Assembly (NCBI RefSeq): GCF_003369915.1
Contig: NC_046673.1
Span: 20,451,718 to 20,515,717 of the forward strand
DNA from: Drosophila miranda
Lineage: Eukaryota; Arthropoda; Insecta; Diptera; Drosophilidae
Length of the DNA stretch: 64,000 nt
Reading direction: 5' to 3'
The notes under the pieces are model-generated. The model saw only the letters and a list, made by a program, of their open reading frames with translations. It was not told the origin of the DNA and did no database searches. This document shows, one piece after another, positions 23,076-34,058 of this stretch. Numbering within the stretch: the stretch's first letter is position 1; the number at the start of each line of letters is the position of its first letter. The position numbers and the translations under genes were made by a program.

Positions 23076-23130
23076 AAAGTCCGCGGCCACACTGGTTGTC
23101 GGTTTAGCGCTGTCGAAGGAAGGTTGTGTC
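23076..23130 (+). promoter_or_regulatory. Tpst: Probable TATA-less promoter of the Tpst locus
   Basis: CGGCCACACTG (23084-23094) differs by one base from Drosophila core-promoter Motif 1 (YGGTCACACTR), and TATCGAAAA just before it is DRE-like. The following 350 bp are rich in AACAACAA and CA repeats, typical of fly 5'UTRs. No other + strand gene start lies between here and Tpst. The link to Tpst is inference; the first exon's donor could not be fixed (GTGAGT at about 23249 is one candidate). Confidence 0.4.
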
Positions 23131-26100
23131 GAAATTTTTTTTATCAGAATACTCGACTTGTGTGTCGCACGCACAATTTGCAAAACAGTCAAATCTACGA
23201 GTTCAGTGCAGCTGTAGTGCACGTGTGCCTGTGTGTTTGTGTTCAAGTGTGAGTGAGTGAAGACTGTGCAGATCTGAAACGGTGGTTCTCGCGGAGAGGA
23301 GGCGGAGAAAGAGTAGGAGCACAACAAAATACAACAAGTGCAAACAACGCGCGGACATCTTCGGACACGAAACAACAAGAACCACAACAACAACGGGTAC
23401 CGTTGGCGGTAGAGTGTTAGAGTGTGGTGGATTCCGGCGGCGGCGACGACGTGGGAACAGGGGCAGCAGGCACGTTGTTGTTGCTAGAACATTGATAGCG
23501 AAATGATTAATGAATAAAGCGCGGCACACAGCCCAACGGCATATCGAGTAAATATATTGTACATTTAATACTAATGAAAACTATTTCACCCGCCCTCCCC
23601 CTCCCACCGTCACCCCTCTATAAAGTTATATATTTTAGGCGACGTTTCTGCTTGGGTTCGCCAAAGAGGCAGTGGAATGGTAAAGGGAGAAGAACTAGCG
23701 TTGGTCTTTCGGTTCGTTCTCTTCTGCCATTTCCATTTGCCATTCCTGCTGCTGGTGCTGTTGCTGCTGCTGCGGTTTTTTGTCGCTTCGCTTTTGGCCG
23801 CCTGCAGGCCGCATAATGAGAGTGCTTCAATTTCAATGCATTTCGCTCTCGCGCGCGCTCTTGCTGGCTTTTTGTTGTTGTTGGTGTTGTTGTTGGTGTG
23901 TTTTGTTCCTCTGGCAGGCGGCAGTCAAATGCATGTGCATGAGAATTTCCAGCTGTGTCGCCGAGGAGTGTCTCCTCTCCATGTTCGTCCGTGTGTTTGG
24001 AAGGGAGTCTGCGATTTGGAATTGTGGGCCTGGCAGGAAGGGGGAGCTTCATTTGTTCGTCCTTTCGCCCCCCCCCCCCCCCCCACACACACACAGCCTC
24101 CCCCGGCAGTCCTTGGGCTACATTTTCGTTTTATTTTGTCAAAGTTTGTTGCACTTTTCGCATCCTGTCAACCCAGCCCACCCCACAGCATTTCCTCCCC
24201 CTCGCACATAGTACACCCATTCTGTATTTCGTTTCCTCTCCTTTAACCGCTCCGCCCCCGTCCCTGTCACCCTCCCCCTCCCAGCAGCAACAATTAGTCG
24301 CAGCTGAGAAAGAAGGGCACCAAGGCAGAGCAGAGCAGCGCAACGCAGCGACGCTGGCGGCAGACAAAAGCCGCCTTGCCATCTTGCAGTCCCTTTCCTC
24401 TCTCCTATCTTCCTATCTAGCGCTAGCGCTGTCTCTGTCTTAACTTTTGATACCCTCTCAGCGGTTATGATGGTTCTTGCCACGTCTGTTAAATAAACTT
24501 ATGTACGTGGGTCCCCTAGGAATGATAGGGTATTAAATGGTGCGACCCCTTCCTCCTGACTGCTGGTCTTCCCTTCTTATTTATGTACACATTCCACTTG
24601 GCACTTGTTATATTTATACGCTCCGAACACTTGCACATGCCACACCTCCCTCGCCCCCCCGCTCGCCCCCTGGCGCACTCTCTCTTTGGGATGTGGGATG
24701 TGGGATGTGTGGCATCATCAGTATGCCAGTTGTCACTTCATCGTTTTAAATGCGCTTCATGGTTTTCAATTTCGGAAAACAAGTGGCCCAAAAGAGCTGC
24801 AGAAGTGCCCATATTACATGCCACAGCAGCAGCAGAGAAGACGTTGAGGCCCCCCTGCTGCAACTCCCGCCCCCCTCCCCGACTGCAGGCAAATGAAATT
24901 AGTCTCCCCAACAACTGAGAAAGAGAATAAGGAAGACAGGGAAGGATGGTGAGCAGCAGTTGGATATAAAACTCAATAAAATTCCACTAAATGCAAATTT
25001 CGAATGCATCCATTCGAACTCATACAGCCACCATCTCCCCTTTCCCCCCCAAACCCTTCCTGCCACGTCAACAACTCGAAATTACAAAAACAAAAAAAAA
25101 AGAAAAGAAAAGAAAAAAGAATAACGCCAATCCGAAAGTTCCGGCCAAGTCTTTGAGACGGTGTAAAATCATTATTCGTCACGCTTATTCGTCCGCCTGG
25201 TACTGCTTGTGGGACGCGTCGCGGCCAAGGGCGTAAACGTGTTCTCCGAGAGAGAGAGCAAAAGAGAGAGAGAGACAGAGAGAGGGAGATCGCTTTTGAA
25301 TATGAGAAAGTCTTCAAAATACAGGTAGAAATGCGAATGCAACGCCACTACCGGAAAAAATGCGAGAAAACAAAACTCTTTAGAGGTTGGAAAATTCCAG
25401 ACTTCCCCGATCTACAATGTATCCATAGATCAAATGGATAGATACTTCAGCTAAGAGTTTCTCTCTCTCTTGACCACAAACTTTGACCTACCTGTTGATT
25501 TGTGGAGCAAATCATTTCCATCCTGTCCCGCACTCAGCCAATTAACGGTATTTCGGAGCATGGGATACAAAAAAAACCAAAATTAATTGTGGATTGTTGA
25601 AAATATTACGCATTTATCATCGTTCCACTCGTATAAACGTGGCTATCAGCATTTTTCATCATTCACTCAAATTGCGGCCCATTACGGGGGCCGGAAAAGA
25701 ATATAAAATAAAATGAAATTAATATCCAAAATTAAGGGGAATACTTACGAGAATATGTATATGCAAATCGCAGACACGCTACGTTGACTGTTTGTTCTAC
25801 CAACAAAAAGAGAACAATGAAACCAAAAAAAAAAAAAAAAAACCAGAAAGTGAGAACCATTTTGATGGCCTCCAAAAGACCAACCCCCCCATCGTCGCCC
25901 CCTCTCCCCAAGCAATTGCACAAATTGCCCAAAAGCCAGAGAGAGAGAGAGAGGCAGACTGACGTTAAGGAAACGCGAAGGAAATGCAAAGGAAACTCCT
26001 TGGCTCCATTAAAAGTTGGCCCATTTGACATCGGTTTCATCGTTCTTCTCACCATGCCACTCCCCCTTCCCCCCCGCTGGCCAAAAGGGGAAGTTTTAAT

Positions 26101-29100
26101 GGCCTTTCCTTGAGTCCGTCCAGTCGTGGCTCGAAATTCTGTCTTTTGGGACACGTAAGCGCTCTCTCTCTCTCTTCTGTACAAAGAGAGCGAGTGACTT
26201 AAAATTGCCAATCAAATGAAACACAACAAAAAAAACACACACAAACACACAGAAAAAGTGCAAAAATTTAGCACGCTTATCAATTTATGACATTCGCCCT
26301 GTAGGGCCCCCCACCCCCGCTTGACGCCCCCCACAGGCACCGCCGCCTCTTCATCAGCAGAAACTTTGTTGCCAATTTGCATACAATGCAGTTTTTGCAG
26401 TTAACATTTTCCACTTGACAGTTTGTTACATTTTTTGCATCTTGTTTTGAATATTTATTTGTATTTTTTATAGTCCCCCACACGACGTACGGTACTTCGT
26501 AGGGCACATAGATAAAGGGGTATACTTTTTATGGACTCTTAGAGCCGCACATTTAAATATATGCAATTTTGTAAATATAATTTGAAACATTGTAGTGCCA
26601 GCTGCAGGAGGGCTATCTATACCACAAATACTTCTAGTATATCTAGATAAACTGCCTGTTTATTGGTTTAATCATTGGAATATATTCCAAGTAATTCCCA
26701 GTCCCTGGGTATCCCCACAGTCGCAAGATGTGCGTGCGAGTGCCCCACACGGAGTGTCCCGTCTTCGACACACATTTAGTTTTGTTGCAAAGTCTGTTGC
26801 ACAATTTCAAAGTCAATTCATTCATTCGATTGTTTTTTCTGTGTGTGTGTTTTCGGTTTCAACTTTTGATGCCCGGCGCGGCGCTGCTCGGCTTTCAATC
26901 GATTCCACATCCAAAAGCAAACAAACGGCGCTCTCTCTATCTCTCTCTCTGTCTATCTTTCTGTCACTTTTGTTGCTTTAATCGCGCAATATTTTAGGTT
27001 CAATGACTTGAGGCATTTGTTTTGTATCGTTTCTTTTGCTGCTCTCGTGGGGGGGGTGTTAATTACTTCTTCGTTTTGTTGTTCTTGTTTTAATTGTCAC
27101 TTTTTTTTTTATCGGGGCAGATCGAACGCATGGCCACGACCTCCCAAAAGAGGGGAGGAATCGCTGATGGCACACTGACAGACACAAGCTGGCTGATACA
27201 TAACTATTTTGATTGGTCCGCGAAGCGTGCGTGTCGTCGGTAATAGGCAGCTTTTAAGCTTTTTTTTGTTGGCCCTAATGACACTATAAGCCATGCCCTG
27301 GCCTGCCCGTTGGAGTACGTAATGACAGAACACAGACAGGAGGGAGCTCTGTCACTCTTGGAGCTTCTTTATGGACAAAAAGGATCGATGCAATCAAATA
27401 TATGTAGAACACAAAGCTTCTATACCCTTTTTCGTTAAATATTAATGGGAAATGTCACATCTACTCGATTGTATCTATGCCAAAGCGAAGTTCAATGTAC
27501 CTGTCCGATTCCGATTCCACAGCTGCACAAAGTCTTCTTCCCGTCTCTGTTTCGTATTCATACAATACTCGTATTTATTTATACAGCAGTTGACATAACA
27601 CAAATTGAATTATAACATTTCTTTCCTGCTTCTCTTTGCCGTATTTTTCCTGTTTGGCTGGCTGCTGCAGCAACATTCCGTGTATAACGCGATCAGACGT
27701 TAAGTTTTAATTAACACTTTTTGTGCCACACTTCTACGGCAACACCCCACCCGATCTCTGCCGGATAGATGGGAGGATAAATGGGGTGTCTAACGGTGCC
27801 CTGAAGAGGGTATTAGTATATGCTGGCAGTGCAGCGTGTGTGGGGGGGGAAAGCCCTCGTAAGCCCAGCCCCTGGCTTCACTCTTAGTATGGCTTTTCCC
27901 ACGTTGAGTAGTTAATGTATGAGCATCATCCCGATAGAGGAGGGCATTAAGTAATCAGTGGGATATGGGATATATACCATATAGGGATTGCATAAAAGAT
28001 ATATTTGATGCTCGACTCTACACTCACAAGCGGAATGTCCGAAGAGAGTGCCCGATTACAGCAACAACATACATGTCGTGTGCATGACGCGACACATTCG
28101 AGGCTCGGCTCTCGAGTTTGTTTGGTGCCCCGCCGCTGCAGAGGAATCGAGCACATTTGTAGGGTATTCTTTGATTCATTGGAATGTTGTGGCATTTCCT
28201 TCTCTCCTCTGTTTTTCATCATCCAGCGTCGCGTTGCGCTTCAGTGTGCAAATATGCTGGGGGGGATATTCGCTTCATTGCATCCGCTGCCCCAGCGTTA
28301 CGTGGCGTTGCGTTACGTTGCATTGCGTTGCGTCGCATTGTTCCGGCAAGGGCAAATCCCAAATCCCTGTCACTGGGCCCCCGTCGTGGGTTTAGATAAC
28401 GCCCTGGAACAGCTGCCTCCCTACCCTCCCCCTCCTCCTCCACCCTCTACTGCTGCTGCTGCATGTTGTCTGAAGTAATTTATAATATCATGACGTGACG
28501 TGCCTCGTGCTCGTGCCGCTGCCTTCTGCCTTCTGCTTTTGCCTGATAAATGAGGCGAATGTCGCCGTGGAGTCAGTTGGCTAAATAATAAACTCTCTGC
28601 GAGGCATGCGGGCCATGGCGTTTCAGCCACGTTTTGAGTTGAAAAATAGAATGACTATAGCTATGGCTATGGCTATGGCCTTCCCTTCCCCACTTGTCAC
28701 TCTCTCTCTCTCGCACTCTTTCTTACCCTCTCACTCTGCTTAAGCTTCACGGATTTTGTTTTTGTTTTTGTTTTTGCGCGCTTTAGTTTTTAGAATTTTC
28801 CATCAAATCATCAACACTTCCTGCAAAAAGCGTGGCTCAACATTATTTATGCAGATTTGTCTCTTTTATTTTTTCGCCCACCACTCGTTGTCTCTCTCTC
28901 TCTCGCTCTCAGGCGAATGATGTGGCAGACAATGAGACATGGGAGACATGAGACGCATGGAGGCGCAACAAGCGTGTGAACTAGCGCCAGGCTATTTGAA
29001 CTAAGTGCCACAGTGGGACTGCAGTCGATGGAAAATGCCCAAAATATTAGCTAAATTTTGCTTTAAAAGAACTTCCAGTGAATATTGAGCACAGATGAAA

Positions 29101-32100
29101 GGTTTTGTGCACCCTATGCAGTCGAGGCACCCCCGTAAGACGTTTCATATGATATATCAAAGGGAAATTTCAAGCTTTCCACGATTTTTAAAGATCCTTC
29201 AATCCCCTTGAAAGACTTTATTGCTTTAGTGGCTCCAATAGATGCATTTCTTCTGCTCCTGGAGCCACCATTTCCGAGCCACTGTGCGGCTGTGTGGAGC
29301 CAAGTGGAGTGGCCAAAAACAAAATGCCATTAAGCTTAAGTTGAGCCCAACACGAAAGAACAAAATCAGCTGAGAACCGAGAGAACTGTTTGTGGAAAAA
29401 GGCACATAAAAACCAAAGAGAAAAACCAAACAACCATTCCCTGCACATACCACATACTCCTAGTGTTATAATAAAAAGCAAAGTCCCATCAAATAAAGTA
29501 GGGAAAAACTCTTCGCTTCGCTCATATGCATAAGCAATTTAATGTGACCGTCTGGCTGGCTGGAATGTTGGTTGGATGTTGAATGGATGTTGGGATCCAG
29601 AGCTGAGAGCTCTCTTGTTTGGCAATACAATAAAATTTACACGCTTATTAATTTTTACAAGACTTTAACCGACACTTTGGCTCCCACAGCCGAACGACAA
29701 GAAACAACAACAACAAAAACAGCTGACGGGAGGAAAAGTAGAGCAATGTGTGCGTGTGTGTGTGTGTGTGTGTTTACCCTTTTGCCAGCAAACACACAAT
29801 CCACATACACATACACACACACACACTCCTCCTCCTCCGGGTAGCACCTCTTCAAACAAAAAATTCAACTTGCTTTTCGGTATTTTTCCCTATTTGAACG
29901 AGTGCTCGGTGGGTGGGAGTAGTGAATAGGGGGGGGGGGGGTAGTGGGTGGAAAGGGGGTTGCTCTAGTAACTCGCAAAATAAAAACAAAAAACTTCCGA
30001 CTGCTGGGCCCTTCTGGGTAAATATATAAGCCACATTTTGGCATGCAAAATATGGCCAAAAGGAATTTTTATTTTTTGTTAATATCAAAACTTTTCGACA
30101 CACGAAAGCTCACAAGTGAGAAGAGAAGAAAGTCAAAAAGGGAAAATGGGAAACTGGGAAGCGGAAGGGCAAAGAACCAAAGAGAAACGGAAGCAAACCC
30201 TTGAGGGGGTTCGCTGTCATATGTGGAAAGCACATTTTTGCATTCCCAGACACACACACACTCCCCCCCCCGGCCAAAACAACTCCTTGGAATGACCAAC
30301 AAGTTGGCACGGATCAGAAGCCAGGAAGCACGGAGACAACAGACAGACAGAGAGGCGCTCAGACATGCACACACACACACGACGAGGCAATGGGAATGTT
30401 GTGTGTCGCGGCCTGCGTGGTTCGACATGAAGATACCCCTCAGCGGTGGCCAGATGATGCACTCAGAGAAAAAGGGTTAACCCTGTTTCAATTAAATCTG
30501 TATTTAAGTAAAACCATAGTGAAAATAAATAGAAAATCTTCATTCCAAATGTGTAAATATGAAGGATATTTGAATTAAGTATTTTCCTAAGCCCGTCATC
30601 CCGGTATTTACAATTTTCTGATTTTGGGTGAGGTCGTCGAGGCCTAATATACCCCACTGCAAATCCCAGCACCTTCGGGGGCATAAAAACGGAATGTTTA
30701 ATTGAGAATAAAAGGAGTGCCACCTACCCTCTCCCCCACGTACGTCTACGAGTGCACAATACGGTGTATGCTTGGTCCTACAGGGCCAAAGGTGAATCAT
30801 TCGAGAGATGAAAGGAGTGGAGAGCCGACCGCAGATGACGACAAATTGCAAGCTTTCTTTGGAAAGTTTCTAGTGTCCGGAACAGAGTTTTGGGGTTAAG
30901 AAAATTGCATGCGAGCAATGGAAAACACACCCAAAAAAAAAAAAAAAAACTCATGAGAGAGATGATTTGTGGAAAGTTTTTCATTCTGTGGCTGTTTTGG
31001 GGGGAACAGGCGAAACGGTTTCTTTGTCGGCAAATCATCCGAAATTCGTTGCAGAAGACCCGGCCTTCTGAATGAATGAATGCCAAATTAAATAAGTTCG
31101 GGGTGTGGGGGGGCGGAGTGGAAAAACTTTTCCTCCAGTGTAATTACCGCTTCTAAATACGGAAATTGTGTGAGGCTAACGGAAGGGGAGGAGCAGCAGT
31201 TCAAATAGTTCTCAGGCATCCAGGTATCGTTTCTGTATCTAATTTGATTTCTCGGGCAAGTGCTGTGGTCACTTTTCCATGGACTGAACGATGTGTTCTA
31301 TCAAAAGCTGGCAAAGATACTCTTTGATGGGGGCTTCCCTTAAATAAGGAACTCTTTTCCTCTGCCACTCCTGCCACTCCTGCCTCCCTCTCTCTCTCTG
31401 TCTCGCTCTCTTCTGATGCTGTAACTGGGAAAGTTCTGTATTTAAGGGAATTATGCTTGAGAATCTGACACGTCGGCCGCACTCTCGAGAGTTGCCAGGG
31501 ACTTGGCGGTTGGCAGTTGTGAAGTGCTGCTGCCACAGCCAGCGCTCCTCAAGAGGAGGCACGAGGAGCCCCCGTGACGAATGTCCCCTCAGAAAATGTA
31601 CGAGATGCACTCGACAAGGTACAGTCGAGCTTCCCAACGGATTGCCGAGGATTCCGGACTGGCAAAGACGTATTTTGCATGAAATATTTTACATCCCATG
31701 TTGAATGGTCTCTGCTTTCTGTTTGTATGCGTTTACTTATGGCAACTTTTGTGCAAAGCCCATCTGCTGGCAGTCTCCACTGTGCTGGCACTGCATGTGC
31801 GACCCAGGCCAGTTAGACCTGTGGAAACAGCTGGTAGATGTCTAGTGTCTGAGCAGCTTATGCTCCCGTCCCCAGGAGTCACGTTCCCAGTAGTAGATTT
31901 CTAATCAAATATAGTAACACAAATGACAAAAAAACAAAACAAAAAGGAAGGAAAAGGAAGAGTAATGTGCGGCTGTTTACGCTTTTTACGCTTCTGTTTG
32001 CTGGCATCTCATTCCCCCGTCTGTTAGCCGCTCTGTCTAGTGTTTTGGGATTACTAATAATTAATGTTCGATCGTCTGTTTGCAGGTATGACGGAGGAAA

Positions 32101-33226
32101 TAACCGAAAATTTGAGCTATTACCTGTACATATCGCTGACACTGGTCCCAGTCTATTTGGCCTTTCGGCTCATCAAGACCCTCGGCTGGCAGCTCTTTGT
32201 CAACAACTGAGCAAACACAGGACAGCGCTCGGTCCCCACTCCAACCAGGGTGATGCATCTACTGCCGCATCCAGGGGACACAGAAAAAGGCAAAGGTGCG
32301 TAGTCACTCGAGGTTTCCACACAGATGCAGTCCGGTGTTCGGTGGTGCCGGTAGTCGAGCGTTGAATAGTTTCGAGTGCAGCAGCAGCACCCAAAGGGTC
32401 TCGGACGGCGACCAACAAATATACAGGGTCGAGGATTAGGCAATCAGGAGATTGGCAACTGAATTTCAATTGGTAGGTGCATCGAGGAGATGGGCAAAAT
32501 GCCCAAGTGCACGTCCTTTGTACAGGAAGCTTTGCATATTTTGAAACTATAAATAAATAAAAAAATAAATAATTAAAAAAGTTAAACGCGTTTCATAAAA
32601 AAATTAAATAAAATATAAAATATGAATACAAATTTATTAAATAATTAAAAAAAAATTAAATAAATAAATTAATAATTTAAAAAAAATAGTGTATTTAAAA
32701 AGGATAATAAATATACAAAAAAAATTAATAAATTAAAAAAATACTAATAAATAAAAAAAAATACTAATAAATTTAAAAAATTAATACATTTAAAATATAA
32801 AAATTAATTTAAACAATAAATAACAATACAAATTAATAAATTAATTACATATTCAAAATCCTTAAGAACGATACAATTTGCGTCTCCTTAAGTTATTAAA
32901 ATTTAGGCCATAGCTAAGCCAAGCAAAACGCCTCAAAAACACGCAACCTACAGTAGTGTTTCATCGGTTTCCTTATCGCGTCTTCGCATCGTATCTTAAG
33001 GCCACCAAAACAGTCTAGCCGATCGTTTCTCATGGTGTTGGACAGCCCTTTCCACCTGTGGCATACATGCATAAATCCCCAAGAACACCATATACCCGCA
33101 TTGTTCGTCACGATTATAGGGTGTGTTTGGGGTTTATAACAAGTTGCAAGCACACAATAATCTTTTTCCACTTAAAAACTATTTAAATATGCATATTTTT
33201 TTGTCTTTTTTGTGTGTTTTTTGCAG
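23131..33226 (+). other. Tpst: Presumed first exon plus long first intron of Tpst, mostly non-coding
   Basis: About 10 kb in which no ordinary gene is supported. It contains a 17-base poly-C tract with a (CA) run (24068-24094), A- and GA-rich tracts (25090-25290, 25820-25842), GCGTT-type short tandem repeats (28290-28345), a 13-base poly-G (29929-29941), TG/CA repeats (29752-29825) and a strongly A-rich block (32540-32860). One exon-like micro-ORF at 32086-32295 is listed separately. If 33221-33226 (TTGCAG) is the acceptor, the intron ends there. Confidence 0.4.
32088..32210 (+). CDS. Candidate 40-aa single-pass membrane micropeptide
   Basis: ATG at 32088 sits two bases after a strong acceptor (GTCTGTTTGCAG, with an ACTAATAAT branch point about 30 nt upstream), and the frame closes with TGA at 32208-32210. 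The peptide begins MTEEITENLSYY, has a hydrophobic core LYISLTLVPVYLAF at about residues 13-26, then a basic turn RLIK and an end GWQLFVNN. Codon choice is strikingly fly-like (CTG, ATC, GTC, AAG, CAG, GGC, AAC), unlike the AT-rich DNA around it. A possible donor CAAAG|GTGCGT follows at 32295/32296, so the exon may be spliced on to the Tpst 5'UTR exon, making a two-cistron message; alternatively AATAAA at 32552 would end a separate small gene. I do not recognise the family. Role unknown; a membrane-anchored peptide is the direct reading. Confidence 0.6.
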   Translation: MTEEITENLSYYLYISLTLVPVYLAFRLIKTLGWQLFVNN

Positions 33227-34058
33227 TTGAAATACAACAAAATAAATTATAGCAAATGCAATAAAGAAAAGTGGAGGCGGAAGCAGAAAAGAACCCAGAG
33301 GTGGAGCGAGAGTAAAGGAGAGCGATAAACAACAGGAGGCCAGCTGCTGGGATTTGTTTGGCCAAGAAGCAGGCGCTGCTTTGGCCAAAAGAAGCAAACA
33401 AAAGGCGAGGCAATGCCAAGCAATCAACGTCATAAACAGGAGCAGAAGCAGAACCAGCATAAGGAGGGGCAGGACTACAGTGGCCGCCGTAGACGCAGTC
33501 ATTGCGGTGGCATAACCGAGGAGCAGCAACAACAACAACAAGAGCAGCAGCAACTGGAGAAACGCAGTCAGCATCAAAACCAGAAACATCTGCTCCAGAG
33601 CTCTCCTTTTGCCACGAAAGCCCAGGACTACACCTCCAACGGCAACGCCATCTCCTTTTAGAGAGCAAACAGTGAAGCAGAAAGAGTGAAAGCAAAGCAA
33701 AGCCAGAGCCAAAGCAAAACAACTCGCTTTGAGGACTGGGCACGCTGTACGACTCTGTACATGCCTCAAGAAAACCAATTTACATATTTAAGCTTTGGGC
33801 AAACGAACGAGGAGGAGGATAGAGCCAACTAGAAGACCACTCACTCGTCAATAAAAAGGCGACGACGACGACGAAGACGAGGGGTGTAAGAAGGAGCCAC
33901 AAGCAGAGCCAAGGAGTCAGGCACCAGGCCCCAGGCCCCAAGTGGCAGGCGGCAGGCGGCAGGCGGCAGACGGCTGGAGTCGTTAGGGGCAATTCAAATC
34001 AAAAAGCAGTTAGCTTCAACACCTTCCAAGTCGGAATAGAAAGAGAGTGAGAGCCAGG
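33227..34058 (+). other. Tpst: Probable 5'UTR part of the Tpst start-codon exon, with an 82-codon upstream ORF
   Basis: A T-rich tract and TTGCAG (33221-33226) form a good acceptor; from there the sequence is continuous with the Tpst ATG at 34059. The 832-nt leader contains many ATGs, including a Gln/Lys/His-rich open frame (33413-33661). The CAG/CAA repeats look like leader composition more than a conserved protein. Upstream ORFs of this number would be expected to lower Tpst translation. Confidence 0.5.

Noticed and set aside
31967..32365. 132-codon + strand ORF over the micropeptide exon
   Set aside because: It crosses the strong acceptor at 32085 and reads the micropeptide region in another frame; its codon use is poor.
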